This document shows positions 55,414 to 63,587 of a stretch of DNA of 64,000 nucleotides, one piece after another. The stretch lies in the NCBI GenBank assembly GCA_963773465.1, contig CAVZBF010000002.1:744001-808000 (forward strand), read 5' to 3'. This DNA is from VBAS01 sp963773465. GTDB taxonomy: Bacteria; Bacteroidota; Bacteroidia; Chitinophagales; Chitinophagaceae. Each line of letters opens with the position of its first letter. The first letter of the stretch is position 1. The notes beneath the pieces are model-generated. The model saw only the letters and a program-made list of their open reading frames with translations. It was not told the DNA's origin and ran no database searches. The translations under genes and the position numbers were made by a program.

Positions 55414-55929
55414 TCAAGGGTTAACATTAATTACCAGTGTAGAACTGGCAGTAAGGTTTGCGAAATTCTTTCCATCCAAATGAAGTGAATAGCTTCCGCC
55501 GCTATAACTGTATCCTTGCTGACAATTAAAGTTGGTGGTTAGCGCAGAAATTTTGCAATACCGTGACCATGCTTTTCCATTTGCATCAAGACCTAAGGGA
55601 ATTGTTTCTAACACACCTAATGACGGACCTACATTTTGACCGACGCCATTTGCTGTACATGAATAACCAAAATTGCTTGAGGACTTAAGTTCTTTCACGC
55701 CTCCATCATCATTCACACAGCCTGTAACAGTCAATTCATCACCACGCTTTACGGAAACAGATCCGTTTCCATTTACTTTAGTTTCCACTCCGCTTGTTTT
55801 ATTTTGAACAGTCCAGTCGATCGTGGGCGGTGTAGTATCATTTGTATTCGGGGTGGTTTTGCAACCATCGCAGGAAGACAATGTAATGCTGATGATAAGG
55901 ACGTAACTAAGATTTTTTAAAATTGTCAT
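55414..55929 (-). CDS. Lipoprotein, function unknown
   Basis: 171 residues. Lipobox ISITLSSCDGC (acylated Cys about 20), a Thr/Asn/Pro linker, then an Ig-like beta domain (GSVSVKRGDELTVTGCVNDDGGVKELKSSS... TLVINVNP) with paired cysteines. Faces the periplasm or surface. It is on the same strand as, and 107 bp upstream of, the 615-residue gene and might be transcribed with it. Confidence 0.65.
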   Translation of the reverse strand: MTILKNLSYVLIISITLSSCDGCKTTPNTNDTTPPTIDWTVQNKTSGVETKVNGNGSVSVKRGDELTVTGCVNDDGGVKELKSSSNFGYSCTANGVGQNVGPSLGVLETIPLGLDANGKAWSRYCKISALTTNFNCQQGYSYSGGSYSLHLDGKNFANLTASSTLVINVNP

Positions 55930-56221
55930 GGTAGCTCTTTTTTAATGTTTACTAATTTGGTTTTAATTATCAGTCCAGGAAGAACTGAATTCAGGGAACA
56001 AATATCTTTTGACAAATGGCCGGTAAAAAGGAGAAAAGAATTGTTTTTGGATCAGGGTTTTGCATGTTTTGCGGGGAGGAAAAAAGGTGTTAAAAGACCT
56101 TTAATCCGGGTAACATAAAGTGTTTCTACGGGGATAAAAAAAGCCGTAGAAACCATGATTGAAAGAAGTATAATAGAAGTCACCTTAGTGATTCTATTTA
56201 TAACAATAAAAATTCCTTTTT
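55930..56221. other. Divergent intergenic region, 292 bp
   Basis: Separates two divergent lipoprotein-like genes. It contains TTTCTACGG and CCGTAGAAA (arms near 56122-56153), an inverted repeat around 'GGGATAAAAAAAG', possibly a small operator or hairpin. No coding frame or RNA gene was recognised. Confidence 0.4.
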
Positions 56222-56920
56222 ATGCGAACCAGTAATCTAATTAAAAAAGCTGCAGTGGTCAGCTTATTAATCCTGTCAGGATTGTTTTTTTCAAAATGCT
56301 ACAATGTGTTATCAGGCGAAAAATCTGTTTCCGGTAATACACAACCGGTGACGAATTTTACTGACAAAATTTGCAAATTGATAAAAACCGATGAGTTAAG
56401 AAAAGCCTTCTCAAATTCAAAAGGCAATAAATTAATTCTGAATATTTACCCGGTAAAATTGAGTAAGTCTTCAGGAGCAAAGGATTTTGATTTGAAGTTT
56501 TTTTTCCAGGATGGATTGCAGCAGAATGAAAAAATAGACCAAACAGGTAACATGAAACTTTTTGAAGCCCAATCAGAATGGTATATTAGTTTTTTAAAAA
56601 ATAATAATGTGCCAATGAATAAAGTTCGCCCGGGATATTTTATAGAAATCGATAAAACATTCTTAGTAAATACAACTGGACTCAGTGTTTGCCTGGAACC
56701 GGGTAAAGAAAATTTGCAATATTTCCTGCTTTCCGAAAAATCAGAAAAAGACTTCAAGGCTGCAAAGGACACCACATGCAGATGCCCGCCAGTTTGTTGC
56801 GACTTCACGGTTGTAATGAGTGACACAACCGGCAGGTGTCCGCCTATTTGCCCCACCAATCCTCTTTTGTACGAATCCATTCTAAAATCAATAATCGTAA
56901 AAAAATATAAGAGTAATTAA
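56222..56920 (+). CDS. Secreted or lipid-anchored hypothetical protein with CPP repeats
   Basis: 232 residues. An N-terminal hydrophobic segment ends in LLILSGLFFSKCYN, which could be a signal peptide with a poor lipobox (Lys before Cys). A mixed alpha/beta domain (about 45-175) follows without a recognised family. Near the C-terminus two short repeats occur, CRCPPVCCD and GRCPPICPT, giving seven cysteines within 28 residues, perhaps a metal site or disulphide knot. It lies 35 bp upstream of a membrane protein/kinase/regulator series on the same strand. Confidence 0.6.
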   Translation: MRTSNLIKKAAVVSLLILSGLFFSKCYNVLSGEKSVSGNTQPVTNFTDKICKLIKTDELRKAFSNSKGNKLILNIYPVKLSKSSGAKDFDLKFFFQDGLQQNEKIDQTGNMKLFEAQSEWYISFLKNNNVPMNKVRPGYFIEIDKTFLVNTTGLSVCLEPGKENLQYFLLSEKSEKDFKAAKDTTCRCPPVCCDFTVVMSDTTGRCPPICPTNPLLYESILKSIIVKKYKSN

Positions 56921-56955
56921 CCTGGATCTTTCTCCAACCCTGCAATACTTATCAG

Positions 56956-57618
56956 ATGAATATCTTTAGCGTGGTATATATAGTATTACTTTTCATAACG
57001 CTGATCTCGTATATCACTCTATGCAGAAAAAAAGATTTGTATGTGAAATTGGTGATCTCATTATTGATTCTTTGGGTTATTGTCACCGGGGCAGCAATAT
57101 ATTCAACCGAATATGCAGGGCTAAAAAACAATCTGTTCATTTTCCACATTTTCACACCGTTGGAATACATAATTTTAGCCCTGCTTTTTAAAGTAATCAT
57201 TGTAAATACAACTGTAAAAAGACTACTGGCATATTCAATACCGGTTTTTATTGTCGTCGCTATTTTATTTTCAATCTTCATCCAAAAACTCAACGAAAGT
57301 AATTCCGCCGTAATCACCCTCGAATCGGTAATAATGATTTTTTTATCCCTCTATTACCTGCGTGAAGTTCTTTTGTTGCAACATGCCACCGTCCTTCATA
57401 AGTTTCCACTGTTCTGGATAATTGTTGGCATACTCATTTATTTTACAGGCAACCTCGTCATTGAAGGATTGCTTAATTATGTGATCGTTCATTCCATGGA
57501 GCTTGCAATCAGGATATATAATATTGGCCACATTTTTAAATATCTTTTGTTCATTTCATTTACTATTGGCGCTTTTTACAACCACTTTACCCTGGTTTCA
57601 TTAACGCGGAATAGGTAA
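56956..57618 (+). CDS. Multi-pass membrane protein upstream of a two-component system
   Basis: 220 residues with about seven hydrophobic helices and short loops (MNIFSVVYIVLLFITLISYITLC start, HFTLVSLTRNR end). No named family was recognised; size and topology suit a 7TM sensory module. Only 12 bp separate it from the histidine kinase, which itself has a single membrane helix and no sensor domain, so this protein may act as its sensor. Confidence 0.65.
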   Translation: MNIFSVVYIVLLFITLISYITLCRKKDLYVKLVISLLILWVIVTGAAIYSTEYAGLKNNLFIFHIFTPLEYIILALLFKVIIVNTTVKRLLAYSIPVFIVVAILFSIFIQKLNESNSAVITLESVIMIFLSLYYLREVLLLQHATVLHKFPLFWIIVGILIYFTGNLVIEGLLNYVIVHSMELAIRIYNIGHIFKYLLFISFTIGAFYNHFTLVSLTRNR

Positions 57619-57630
57619 TTTTGAGACAAC

Positions 57631-58431
57631 ATGAACGATAGTGATTACAATATTTTCACCATGATCATAGGCATTATCCTGGTGTTGCTTATCCTGTTGG
57701 GCTTTATTGTATCATTTCTTTTTAAATATAAAAACCGCCAGATAAAACACCAAGCGGAAATGGAATCTGTAAAAGAAAAATATAACCAGGAAATTTTAAA
57801 AACACAGTTGGAAATAAAAGAACAGACACTCAAATATATCTCCGAGGAAATTCATGACAATGTGGGCCAGGTGCTGTCATTAGCAGTGCTGAATTTAAGT
57901 GCAATTGAATTATATAACACGGATAAAGCAGCGATCAAGATTGAAAATATTACAAGGCTAGTGGAAAAAGCCGTAGCTGATCTGAGAAACCTCTCTAAAA
58001 CATTAGATGCGGATAATATAGCAAATGTGGGATTAGTAAGTATCATCAGGTTTGAAATGGACCTACTCGAAAAAACAGGGGTTTACAAAACTTCTTTTAA
58101 ATTGTCCGGAGAAGAGAAAAGATTGAATGGCCAAAAAGAAATAATACTCTACCGCATCATCCAGGAATCGCTTAATAATATTATCAAACATGCCAAAGCA
58201 AGTTTTATTAAAATCAATTTGAGCTTTTCCGATTCACACATGAGCATTGAAATAGCTGACAATGGAAAAGGCTTTGACACTTCCGGATCAACTGAAAAAA
58301 ATATTTATAAAAATGGAGCAGGAATAAATAATATAAAAAAGAGAGCTCATCTTATCGGGGGCTCGCTGGATATTAATAGCGTACCTTCAGCAGGAACAAC
58401 AATTTCGATGACCATCCCCTATAATCAATAA
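57631..58431 (+). CDS. NarL-type sensor histidine kinase
   Basis: 266 residues: one N-terminal membrane helix (about 9-31), a coiled-coil linker, HisKA_3 with phospho-acceptor H75 (YISEEIHDNVGQVLS), and an HATPase domain (ESLNNIIKHAKAS N-box, IADNGKGFD, GAGINNIKKRAHLIGGSL). It has no periplasmic input domain. The response regulator follows after 17 bp. Typical of Bacteroidota pairs with LuxR-type outputs. Confidence 0.9.
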   Translation: MNDSDYNIFTMIIGIILVLLILLGFIVSFLFKYKNRQIKHQAEMESVKEKYNQEILKTQLEIKEQTLKYISEEIHDNVGQVLSLAVLNLSAIELYNTDKAAIKIENITRLVEKAVADLRNLSKTLDADNIANVGLVSIIRFEMDLLEKTGVYKTSFKLSGEEKRLNGQKEIILYRIIQESLNNIIKHAKASFIKINLSFSDSHMSIEIADNGKGFDTSGSTEKNIYKNGAGINNIKKRAHLIGGSLDINSVPSAGTTISMTIPYNQ

Positions 58432-58448
58432 AAACAAATGAGGGAATT

Positions 58449-59114
58449 ATGGATAAAATAAAACTTGCGATTGTTGATGACCATAAGCTTTTCAGGGATG
58501 GTTTAGCAGAACTCATCGATGGTTTTTCTGAATACAATGTGATGATTGAAGCTGACAATGGCGTTGATTTCATAAAGCAGCTGAACAGTAAAGGGGTCCC
58601 GGATATTGTGTTGTTAGATATAAATATGAAAGAAATGGATGGGTTTGAAACTGCCGACTGGATAAAGCAACATCACCCTGCAATTAAAATCCTGGTCTTG
58701 TCAATGTATGAAAATGAAAATGCATTGATCAGGATGCTTAAACTGGGGGTAAGAGGGTATGTATTAAAAGACATAAGGAAGAACGAACTGCAACAAGCCC
58801 TTTCGTCTCTTGTAACAAAGGGATATTATTATACTGAAATGATAACCGGCAAACTGATACATGTAATTAATACAATGGATGAAGCAAAACCCGGCCAATC
58901 TTTAAAAGATCTTGCATCGCTCAATCAAAGAGAAATTGAATTTCTAAAATTGGCATGTACAGAACTAACCTATAAAGATATTGCCGAAAAAATGCACCTG
59001 AGTGTTCATACAATTGATGGTTACCGGGACAGCTTATTTGAAAAATTAAGTGTCAAGAGCCGTATCGGCCTTGCTCTATATGCTATCAAAAACAAAATTG
59101 TGCTGATAGAATGA
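58449..59114 (+). CDS. LuxR/NarL-family response regulator
   Basis: 221 residues. Receiver domain with D10/D11 and phospho-acceptor D57 (IVLLDINMKEMDG), the switch Lys in GYVLKDIRKNE, and a C-terminal LuxR helix-turn-helix (LNQREIEFLKLACTELTYKDIAEKMHLSVHTIDGYRDSLFEKL). Cognate partner of the kinase encoded directly upstream. Targets are unknown; the upstream lipoprotein and membrane protein are candidates by position. Confidence 0.93.
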   Translation: MDKIKLAIVDDHKLFRDGLAELIDGFSEYNVMIEADNGVDFIKQLNSKGVPDIVLLDINMKEMDGFETADWIKQHHPAIKILVLSMYENENALIRMLKLGVRGYVLKDIRKNELQQALSSLVTKGYYYTEMITGKLIHVINTMDEAKPGQSLKDLASLNQREIEFLKLACTELTYKDIAEKMHLSVHTIDGYRDSLFEKLSVKSRIGLALYAIKNKIVLIE

Positions 59115-59241
59115 AGAGACTGTCTCCTGACGAAAATCTAAGGACCGGCAAAGTATATTTTTAAGACGTTGTTGGTGTTCAGCTTTAAGAATATTTCAAG
59201 CATGAGAGATCCCACCAACAATCTAACCTGGTAAAGAAAAA

Positions 59242-59380
59242 TAAAGAGGTTGTCTCAGAGTTGATAAAGCAGGGATCACAACGTACACAAAGAAAACACG
59301 AAGAACAGAAAGTACTTTGTGTGCGTTGTGTGTACTTAGTGTCCTTCGTGTTACTTATTACTTTTGAGACAACCTCTTTA
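59242..59380. repeat. 139-bp MITE-like inverted-repeat element
   Basis: Perfect 16-bp terminal inverted repeats, TAAAGAGGTTGTCTCA (59242-59257) and its complement (59365-59380). Inside lies a second imperfect hairpin with ACACGAAG near one end and CTTCGTGT near the other. No coding capacity. It sits 11 bp past the stop of the CHRD gene, which is on the opposite strand to the response regulator. Confidence 0.7.
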
Positions 59381-59391
59381 AATCAGTTTTG

Positions 59392-60609
59392 TTATTGGTT
59401 TCCTTTAACCAGCCTGAATGTTTGTTTGTGTGTTCCTTGCACAATCTCAACGAAATAAATTCCGGCACGATAAAAACTTCCAATCCTTACTGTTTGATTG
59501 GATGACAGCGAAGACTTTGTTTCTATAACTCTGCCGAGATTATCATACACAGTTAGACGTATGTTGTTGTCTGCTTTACCGCGTATTTGGATGTCAAAGT
59601 AGTTAGGGGAAGGGTTGTTCAGCACTCTTATCGCAAAAGCTGTCTCCAGAACTTCGGTTGATCTAACTCTAACCGTAGCAGGTTCACAACTGCCTAACAT
59701 ATCACCGTGCAGAAGATGATCAGCTACACCCCCGCTCCCAATCGTCAAAGTATTTCCTTTATGACAAATAACGATCTTATCACCGTTTTTGCCGCCAGAA
59801 ACATCTACCACATTTACAGTTTTTGTTGCCGAGCCAGGACAGCCGTTTTGATCCCGCACGGTAACGGAATAAGTGGTTGCAGCAGTAGGACTCACCGTAA
59901 TGGAAGAAGTCGTTGCACTATTGGACCAGGTATAACTGTAAGGTGCTGTACCACCACTAACATTTGCCTGCAACATTAACGATGATGCAGGAGCATAAGC
60001 AGGATATACTGTGTTGGCAAGAACACCAGAAGGTAATGCAAATGCATTCGGGATCGAAACATTTATTGTGGGACAGAGATTGAGAAAGCCCCTGATCTCA
60101 CCACCCGGAAACATAGTTGAATGAATATTGAGATACGCTTTGCCTGCACTAATTGCAGCTCGGAGTGCAGCCCAGGCTGAAGCAGGTGTGCCGCCATTAT
60201 TTGTAACATAGGAAGGATTATAGCTCGAAGCCAAAAGCATATTGAATGTTTGGTCGTAGGTTCCTGCAGTCACTCCTGATGGAAAGCCCGGAAAAGTTGG
60301 AACCGCGGTTGCTACGCCAGCGGTGCCTGCACCGGCAACTGCTGTTGCAGCATGAATATGGGATGCTGTTACGCCAGCTAATAATCCCGAGAATGTTGTT
60401 TGCACCCTCATGGTGTTAGCCACAGCATCAACTGTAATAAGGCCCGTCCCCGTTCCGGGAGAATTATTTGTCGGTACTTCGGCTGGCCCGGTGAGGGTGA
60501 CCCAATAGATCTGTCCATTAGAAACATAACATGCGCCCAAAAAAACTATAAGGAGCAAAAAAATTTTTTTTATTGCCGGGAGAAAAAGGCCTGAATAGAT
60601 TTTTTTCAT
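59392..60609 (-). CDS. CHRD-domain protein with T9SS-type C-terminal sorting tail
   Basis: About 405 residues from MKKIYSGLFLPAIKK; the 35 codons upstream are AT-rich and unlike a signal. The signal peptide ends at VSNGQ. CHRD domain at about 30-150 (WVTLTGPAEVPTNNSPGTGTGLITVD, SGLLAGVTASHIHAA, FPGGEIRGFL). A PKD/SprB-like repeat follows (SGGTAPYSYTWSNSATTSSITV), then a type A sorting domain (PNYFDIQIRGKADNNIRLTVYDNLGRVIE...GIYFVEIVQGTHKQTFRLVK). Likely secreted through the type 9 system and attached to the surface. Confidence 0.88.
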   Translation of the reverse strand: MKKIYSGLFLPAIKKIFLLLIVFLGACYVSNGQIYWVTLTGPAEVPTNNSPGTGTGLITVDAVANTMRVQTTFSGLLAGVTASHIHAATAVAGAGTAGVATAVPTFPGFPSGVTAGTYDQTFNMLLASSYNPSYVTNNGGTPASAWAALRAAISAGKAYLNIHSTMFPGGEIRGFLNLCPTINVSIPNAFALPSGVLANTVYPAYAPASSLMLQANVSGGTAPYSYTWSNSATTSSITVSPTAATTYSVTVRDQNGCPGSATKTVNVVDVSGGKNGDKIVICHKGNTLTIGSGGVADHLLHGDMLGSCEPATVRVRSTEVLETAFAIRVLNNPSPNYFDIQIRGKADNNIRLTVYDNLGRVIETKSSLSSNQTVRIGSFYRAGIYFVEIVQGTHKQTFRLVKGNQ

Positions 60610-61052
60610 AACTGTTTTATTTAGATTGATTAAAAAGGGTTTCTTGGGAATAGACAGAACAGCAGAGGCAACTCTGATAATTGAAAAGAAAGTATCGACT
60701 GGATAGCAAAGCACCGGCTTATGTTATTGTTGGTTGAAGGAAAAAAATACACAAGGCAGGATTAAAATGATTGAAGATGGGATAATGGATCAGATGTGCA
60801 GACAATCAAGTGAAACGGCAAAAATGTCGAAGAGGTTGCTTTTATCAAAAGCAAATCAAATGAAATGTCATCGTATTTTTACTTCACTGCTCAAATGATG
60901 TAAAAGATACACCCTTTATTTTATTCAGCTTTTTTTCAACTGCCGATTTGAACAAAAGTTTTTACCTAAATTCGAAAAAAGAAACCCTGCTGCATTGCTT
61001 ACTACCCCTTTGCAGGAATGGATCTTATTTCCTCACATAAAATTTTTTAGCA
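60610..61052. other. Divergent intergenic region, 443 bp
   Basis: Between the CHRD gene and the divergent lipoprotein gene. AT-rich, no credible reading frame, RNA gene or strong hairpin. It must contain both promoters, but neither could be fixed. Confidence 0.4.
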
Positions 61053-61613
61053 ATGAAGATGAATTTATTTATCCGCACGTTTTTATTACCTGCACTGCTG
61101 TTGGTGCTGGCAACATCCTGCAAAAAAGAAATCAGGAATGAAAATGCAGAAGAGAATCTGGAGAGTGAATTGGCAACACAGGCCAATGTGTCGGCGGCGG
61201 CCGGAGCCCAAAGCCAGCTATTATTATCAGTTCGACGTGCTACTGCAAGATTCCATTCTACGGCGCAGGCTATCGCAGCGGGTTATGAACCCGACGAGCA
61301 TTGCGTTTCCGCACCGGGCCTTGGTGGAATGGGCTTTCATTGGGTTAATCCATCACTGGTTGACCCGGTGTTTGATCCGTTGAAACCAGAGGCGATACTT
61401 TATGCACCTGGTCCTGGTGGCAACCTGCGACTAATAGCAGTGGAATATATTGTTATTAATGTTGGACAACCTCGCCCGATGTTTGGGGATCATCCATTCG
61501 ATGTTGGCGGCACACCTGTGCCGGTACCGCATTGGAGCTTGCATGTTTGGGTACACGAAAACAATCCATCAGGCATTTTCGCGCCGTTCAATCCGAACGT
61601 CAGTTGTGAATAG
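61053..61613 (+). CDS. Lipoprotein of an uncharacterised family
   Basis: 186 residues. Lipobox LVLATSCKKE (Cys23), then a linker of about 40 residues and a domain with RATARFHSTAQAIAAGYEPDEHCV, GLGGMGFHWVNP, ILYAPGPGGNLRLIAVEYIV and HWSLHVWVHENNPSGIFAPFNP. The conserved His, Cys and Trp residues (EHCV, GFHW, HWSLHVWVHE) suggest a metal-binding or redox site. I remember this type only as a hypothetical protein of Bacteroidota and Proteobacteria. Divergent from the CHRD gene. Confidence 0.65.
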   Translation: MKMNLFIRTFLLPALLLVLATSCKKEIRNENAEENLESELATQANVSAAAGAQSQLLLSVRRATARFHSTAQAIAAGYEPDEHCVSAPGLGGMGFHWVNPSLVDPVFDPLKPEAILYAPGPGGNLRLIAVEYIVINVGQPRPMFGDHPFDVGGTPVPVPHWSLHVWVHENNPSGIFAPFNPNVSCE

Positions 61614-61745
61614 AGAATAAGAATATTTTCTTAATAGCGTTGTTTTAATTCCGATGGGTGCGCAATTGAAGGCATCTGAATTGATAGTCCGTTCAGCGAC
61701 ACCCATCGCTATCCATTATTATTACGATACTTGCGGCAGTGCAGC

Positions 61746-62225
61746 TTAACCTTTCAATCCATATTTTTTCATGATACCTTCAACGGGTTCCATATTAAAT
61801 TCCCAGCCGTATCGGGCTGCTGTTGATTTAACTTCGTCCCATTTAGGCTCGGAAACGGCCGGTGGAATAAGAGGCGCTACTTCTGTAAAGAACGACTCGT
61901 AATTACCTGGTGTAATGATCTCAAGAAAGCGTACTGTCTCGTCGTGAGCATTCCACAAACTATGAAAGAGTCCTCGTGGTTTTACAAGAAACTCACCCGG
62001 CCCCACAATGTGCACGATTCCATCTTGTTCAACAGTAAGTTTTCCTTCTATCACAAAAGTAATTTCATCTTCATGAGTATGTTTATGGGGAGGCGCTCCA
62101 AATGTTCGGGGCTCTATTGTATGCTCCACTATTGCGGTTCCCCCTTTGGTGGCTTTGCTCAAAACTTTAAAGGTGACACCTAAACTAAATACATAAAGTG
62201 TTTGCCCTTCATTTAAAGTGTTCAT
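61746..62225 (-). CDS. Cupin-domain protein
   Basis: 159 residues with a single cupin barrel: cupin motif 1 GAPPHKHTHEDEITFVIEGKLTV (metal-binding His/His/Glu) and motif 2 PGEFLVKPRGLFHSLWNA with the last His. Probably a small metal-binding dioxygenase or sugar-binding protein of the quercetinase-like type; substrate unknown. Single gene. Confidence 0.85.
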   Translation of the reverse strand: MNTLNEGQTLYVFSLGVTFKVLSKATKGGTAIVEHTIEPRTFGAPPHKHTHEDEITFVIEGKLTVEQDGIVHIVGPGEFLVKPRGLFHSLWNAHDETVRFLEIITPGNYESFFTEVAPLIPPAVSEPKWDEVKSTAARYGWEFNMEPVEGIMKKYGLKG

Positions 62226-62566
62226 AAATTTAATTTATCCGTGAAAGTATATTAAATAAACAAATTATGAATTTCGATACCGAACATAGTAAGTTTGGTA
62301 AACTGTGTTGTTGGTGATATAAACTATTGAAGTACTATCCCAAATTTTGAACACCACCAGCGTCACAAAAATATTGACTTCGCAAATAATGCCTCTTCCA
62401 TGGTGCGCTTCATCAAGAGTTCTCAACCTTTCATCCGGTGTCTTTTCTCATCCATGTCCTTAATCAAGAATTCTCATCGTTTCATCTAATGGTTTGGTTC
62501 CACTCCAATACATTGAAGGAACTTTGTGTAAGGAATTTAAAATTGGAACAACCTAAATAATTTGTT
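62226..62566. other. Intergenic region, 341 bp
   Basis: Nothing coding recognised. It contains two near-copies of a sequence of the form CATCAAGAGTTCTCAACCTTTCATC and AATCAAGAATTCTCATCGTTTCATC (62409-62433, 62462-62486), a short imperfect direct repeat of unknown meaning. Confidence 0.4.
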
Positions 62567-62983
62567 ATGAAACAGCCGAATTTCGCAGAAAAGATAATAA
62601 TGATGTCAATAGAAGGCATATACATGGGAATTTCTTCTGCAATAAGGACATTCATTGATTCAATACTACGCTTATTATTCGGAAGCAGTGCATTTGCCGA
62701 TTGTGGACAATCAAATAATGTTTCGCTGTCATTATATGATACATTCAAAAATAAAGTTGGTCAATCTCAGGGCAGTGTCGAAGCAGCCGACTTTGATAAT
62801 AACAAGTTGGTTGACCTGGAAGTGAGAAGAGAAAGCAACGTAACAATTCTGCTTAGTAACGGTAAATCGGGTTTCACAGAAGCTAAGGGCTCACCATTGT
62901 TTAGAGGACTTCTTCCTAACGATATTTCCATATTGTGCCGTTATTGGTATGCCAATAAGTTCGATTGCATAATCGTTCTGTAA
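62567..62983 (+). pseudogene. Fragment of an FG-GAP/VCBS repeat protein
   Basis: Residues about 68-110 read GQSQGSVEAADFDNNKLVDLEV...SNVTILLSNGKSGFTEAKGSP, a recognisable VCBS/FG-GAP blade with its calcium-binding DxDNNKxxDL, and the next blade starts at NDISI then goes out of frame. The N-terminal 60 residues look nothing like an export signal of this family. Probably a remnant of a larger surface protein or an extremely error-prone stretch. Role not assignable. Confidence 0.45.
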
Positions 62984-63124
62984 ACAACACCAACCACAGC
63001 AGAAGAGTTAACACGATAACTTGCGTACCTTCATTCACCAATGGCTTTATATCTTGCTGAGGTTCCCTTCCAACCTTCTTTGGTTCCATTTTTGTAAATT
63101 ACAGTATAATCAAAATCCGAGATC

Positions 63125-63577
63125 ATGGTTCTTGAATGTAAACGGCGTAAAACGCGAAGTCACAGTCGATCCCGATGTTGCATTACTGACCGTCTTACGT
63201 GATCACCTCGATTTAACCGGCAGCAAATACGGTTGCGGAGAAGGAGCTTGCGGAGCTTGCACAGTATCTGATAAATGATAACCCGACCCGCTCATGCATA
63301 ACACCTGTTGGCAACGCAACAAACAAAGAGATCATAACGATCGAAGGCCTCGAAAAAAATGGAAAACTTCACCCGGTACAGGAAGCCTTTCTTAAAACCG
63401 ATGCGTTTCAATGTTCCTATTGTGCGCCGGGCATGATCATGTCGGCAGCAGCGCTGCTTAAAAAAAATAATGACTCCTACTGACGATGCTATTATAAAAG
63501 CGATGAATGGAAATATCTGCCGTTGCGGAACTTATCCCTACATTCTGAAAGCAATAAAACTGGCGGCTAAATCATAA
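63125..63577 (+). pseudogene. 2Fe-2S subunit of a molybdenum hydroxylase (isoquinoline 1-oxidoreductase alpha-like), frameshifted
   Basis: About 150 codons. Conserved order: NVNGVKREVTVDPDVALLTVLRDHLDLTGSKYGCGEGACGACTV (plant-type ferredoxin cluster), then DNPTRSCITPVGN, GKLHPVQEAFLKTDAFQCSYCAPGMIMSAAALL and MNGNICRCGTYPYILKAIKLAAKS (second cluster) in changing frames. Breaks are near 63132, 63267 and 63472. All eight cluster cysteines survive. The next gene, 10 bp later, is its catalytic partner. Electron-transfer subunit for an aldehyde- or heterocycle-oxidising complex. Confidence 0.8.
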
Positions 63578-63587
63578 ATTACTCACA

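Noticed and set aside
62409..62486. CRISPR-like repeat pair
   Set aside because: Only two imperfect copies 53 bp apart, with no further units and no cas genes; it is a short direct repeat.
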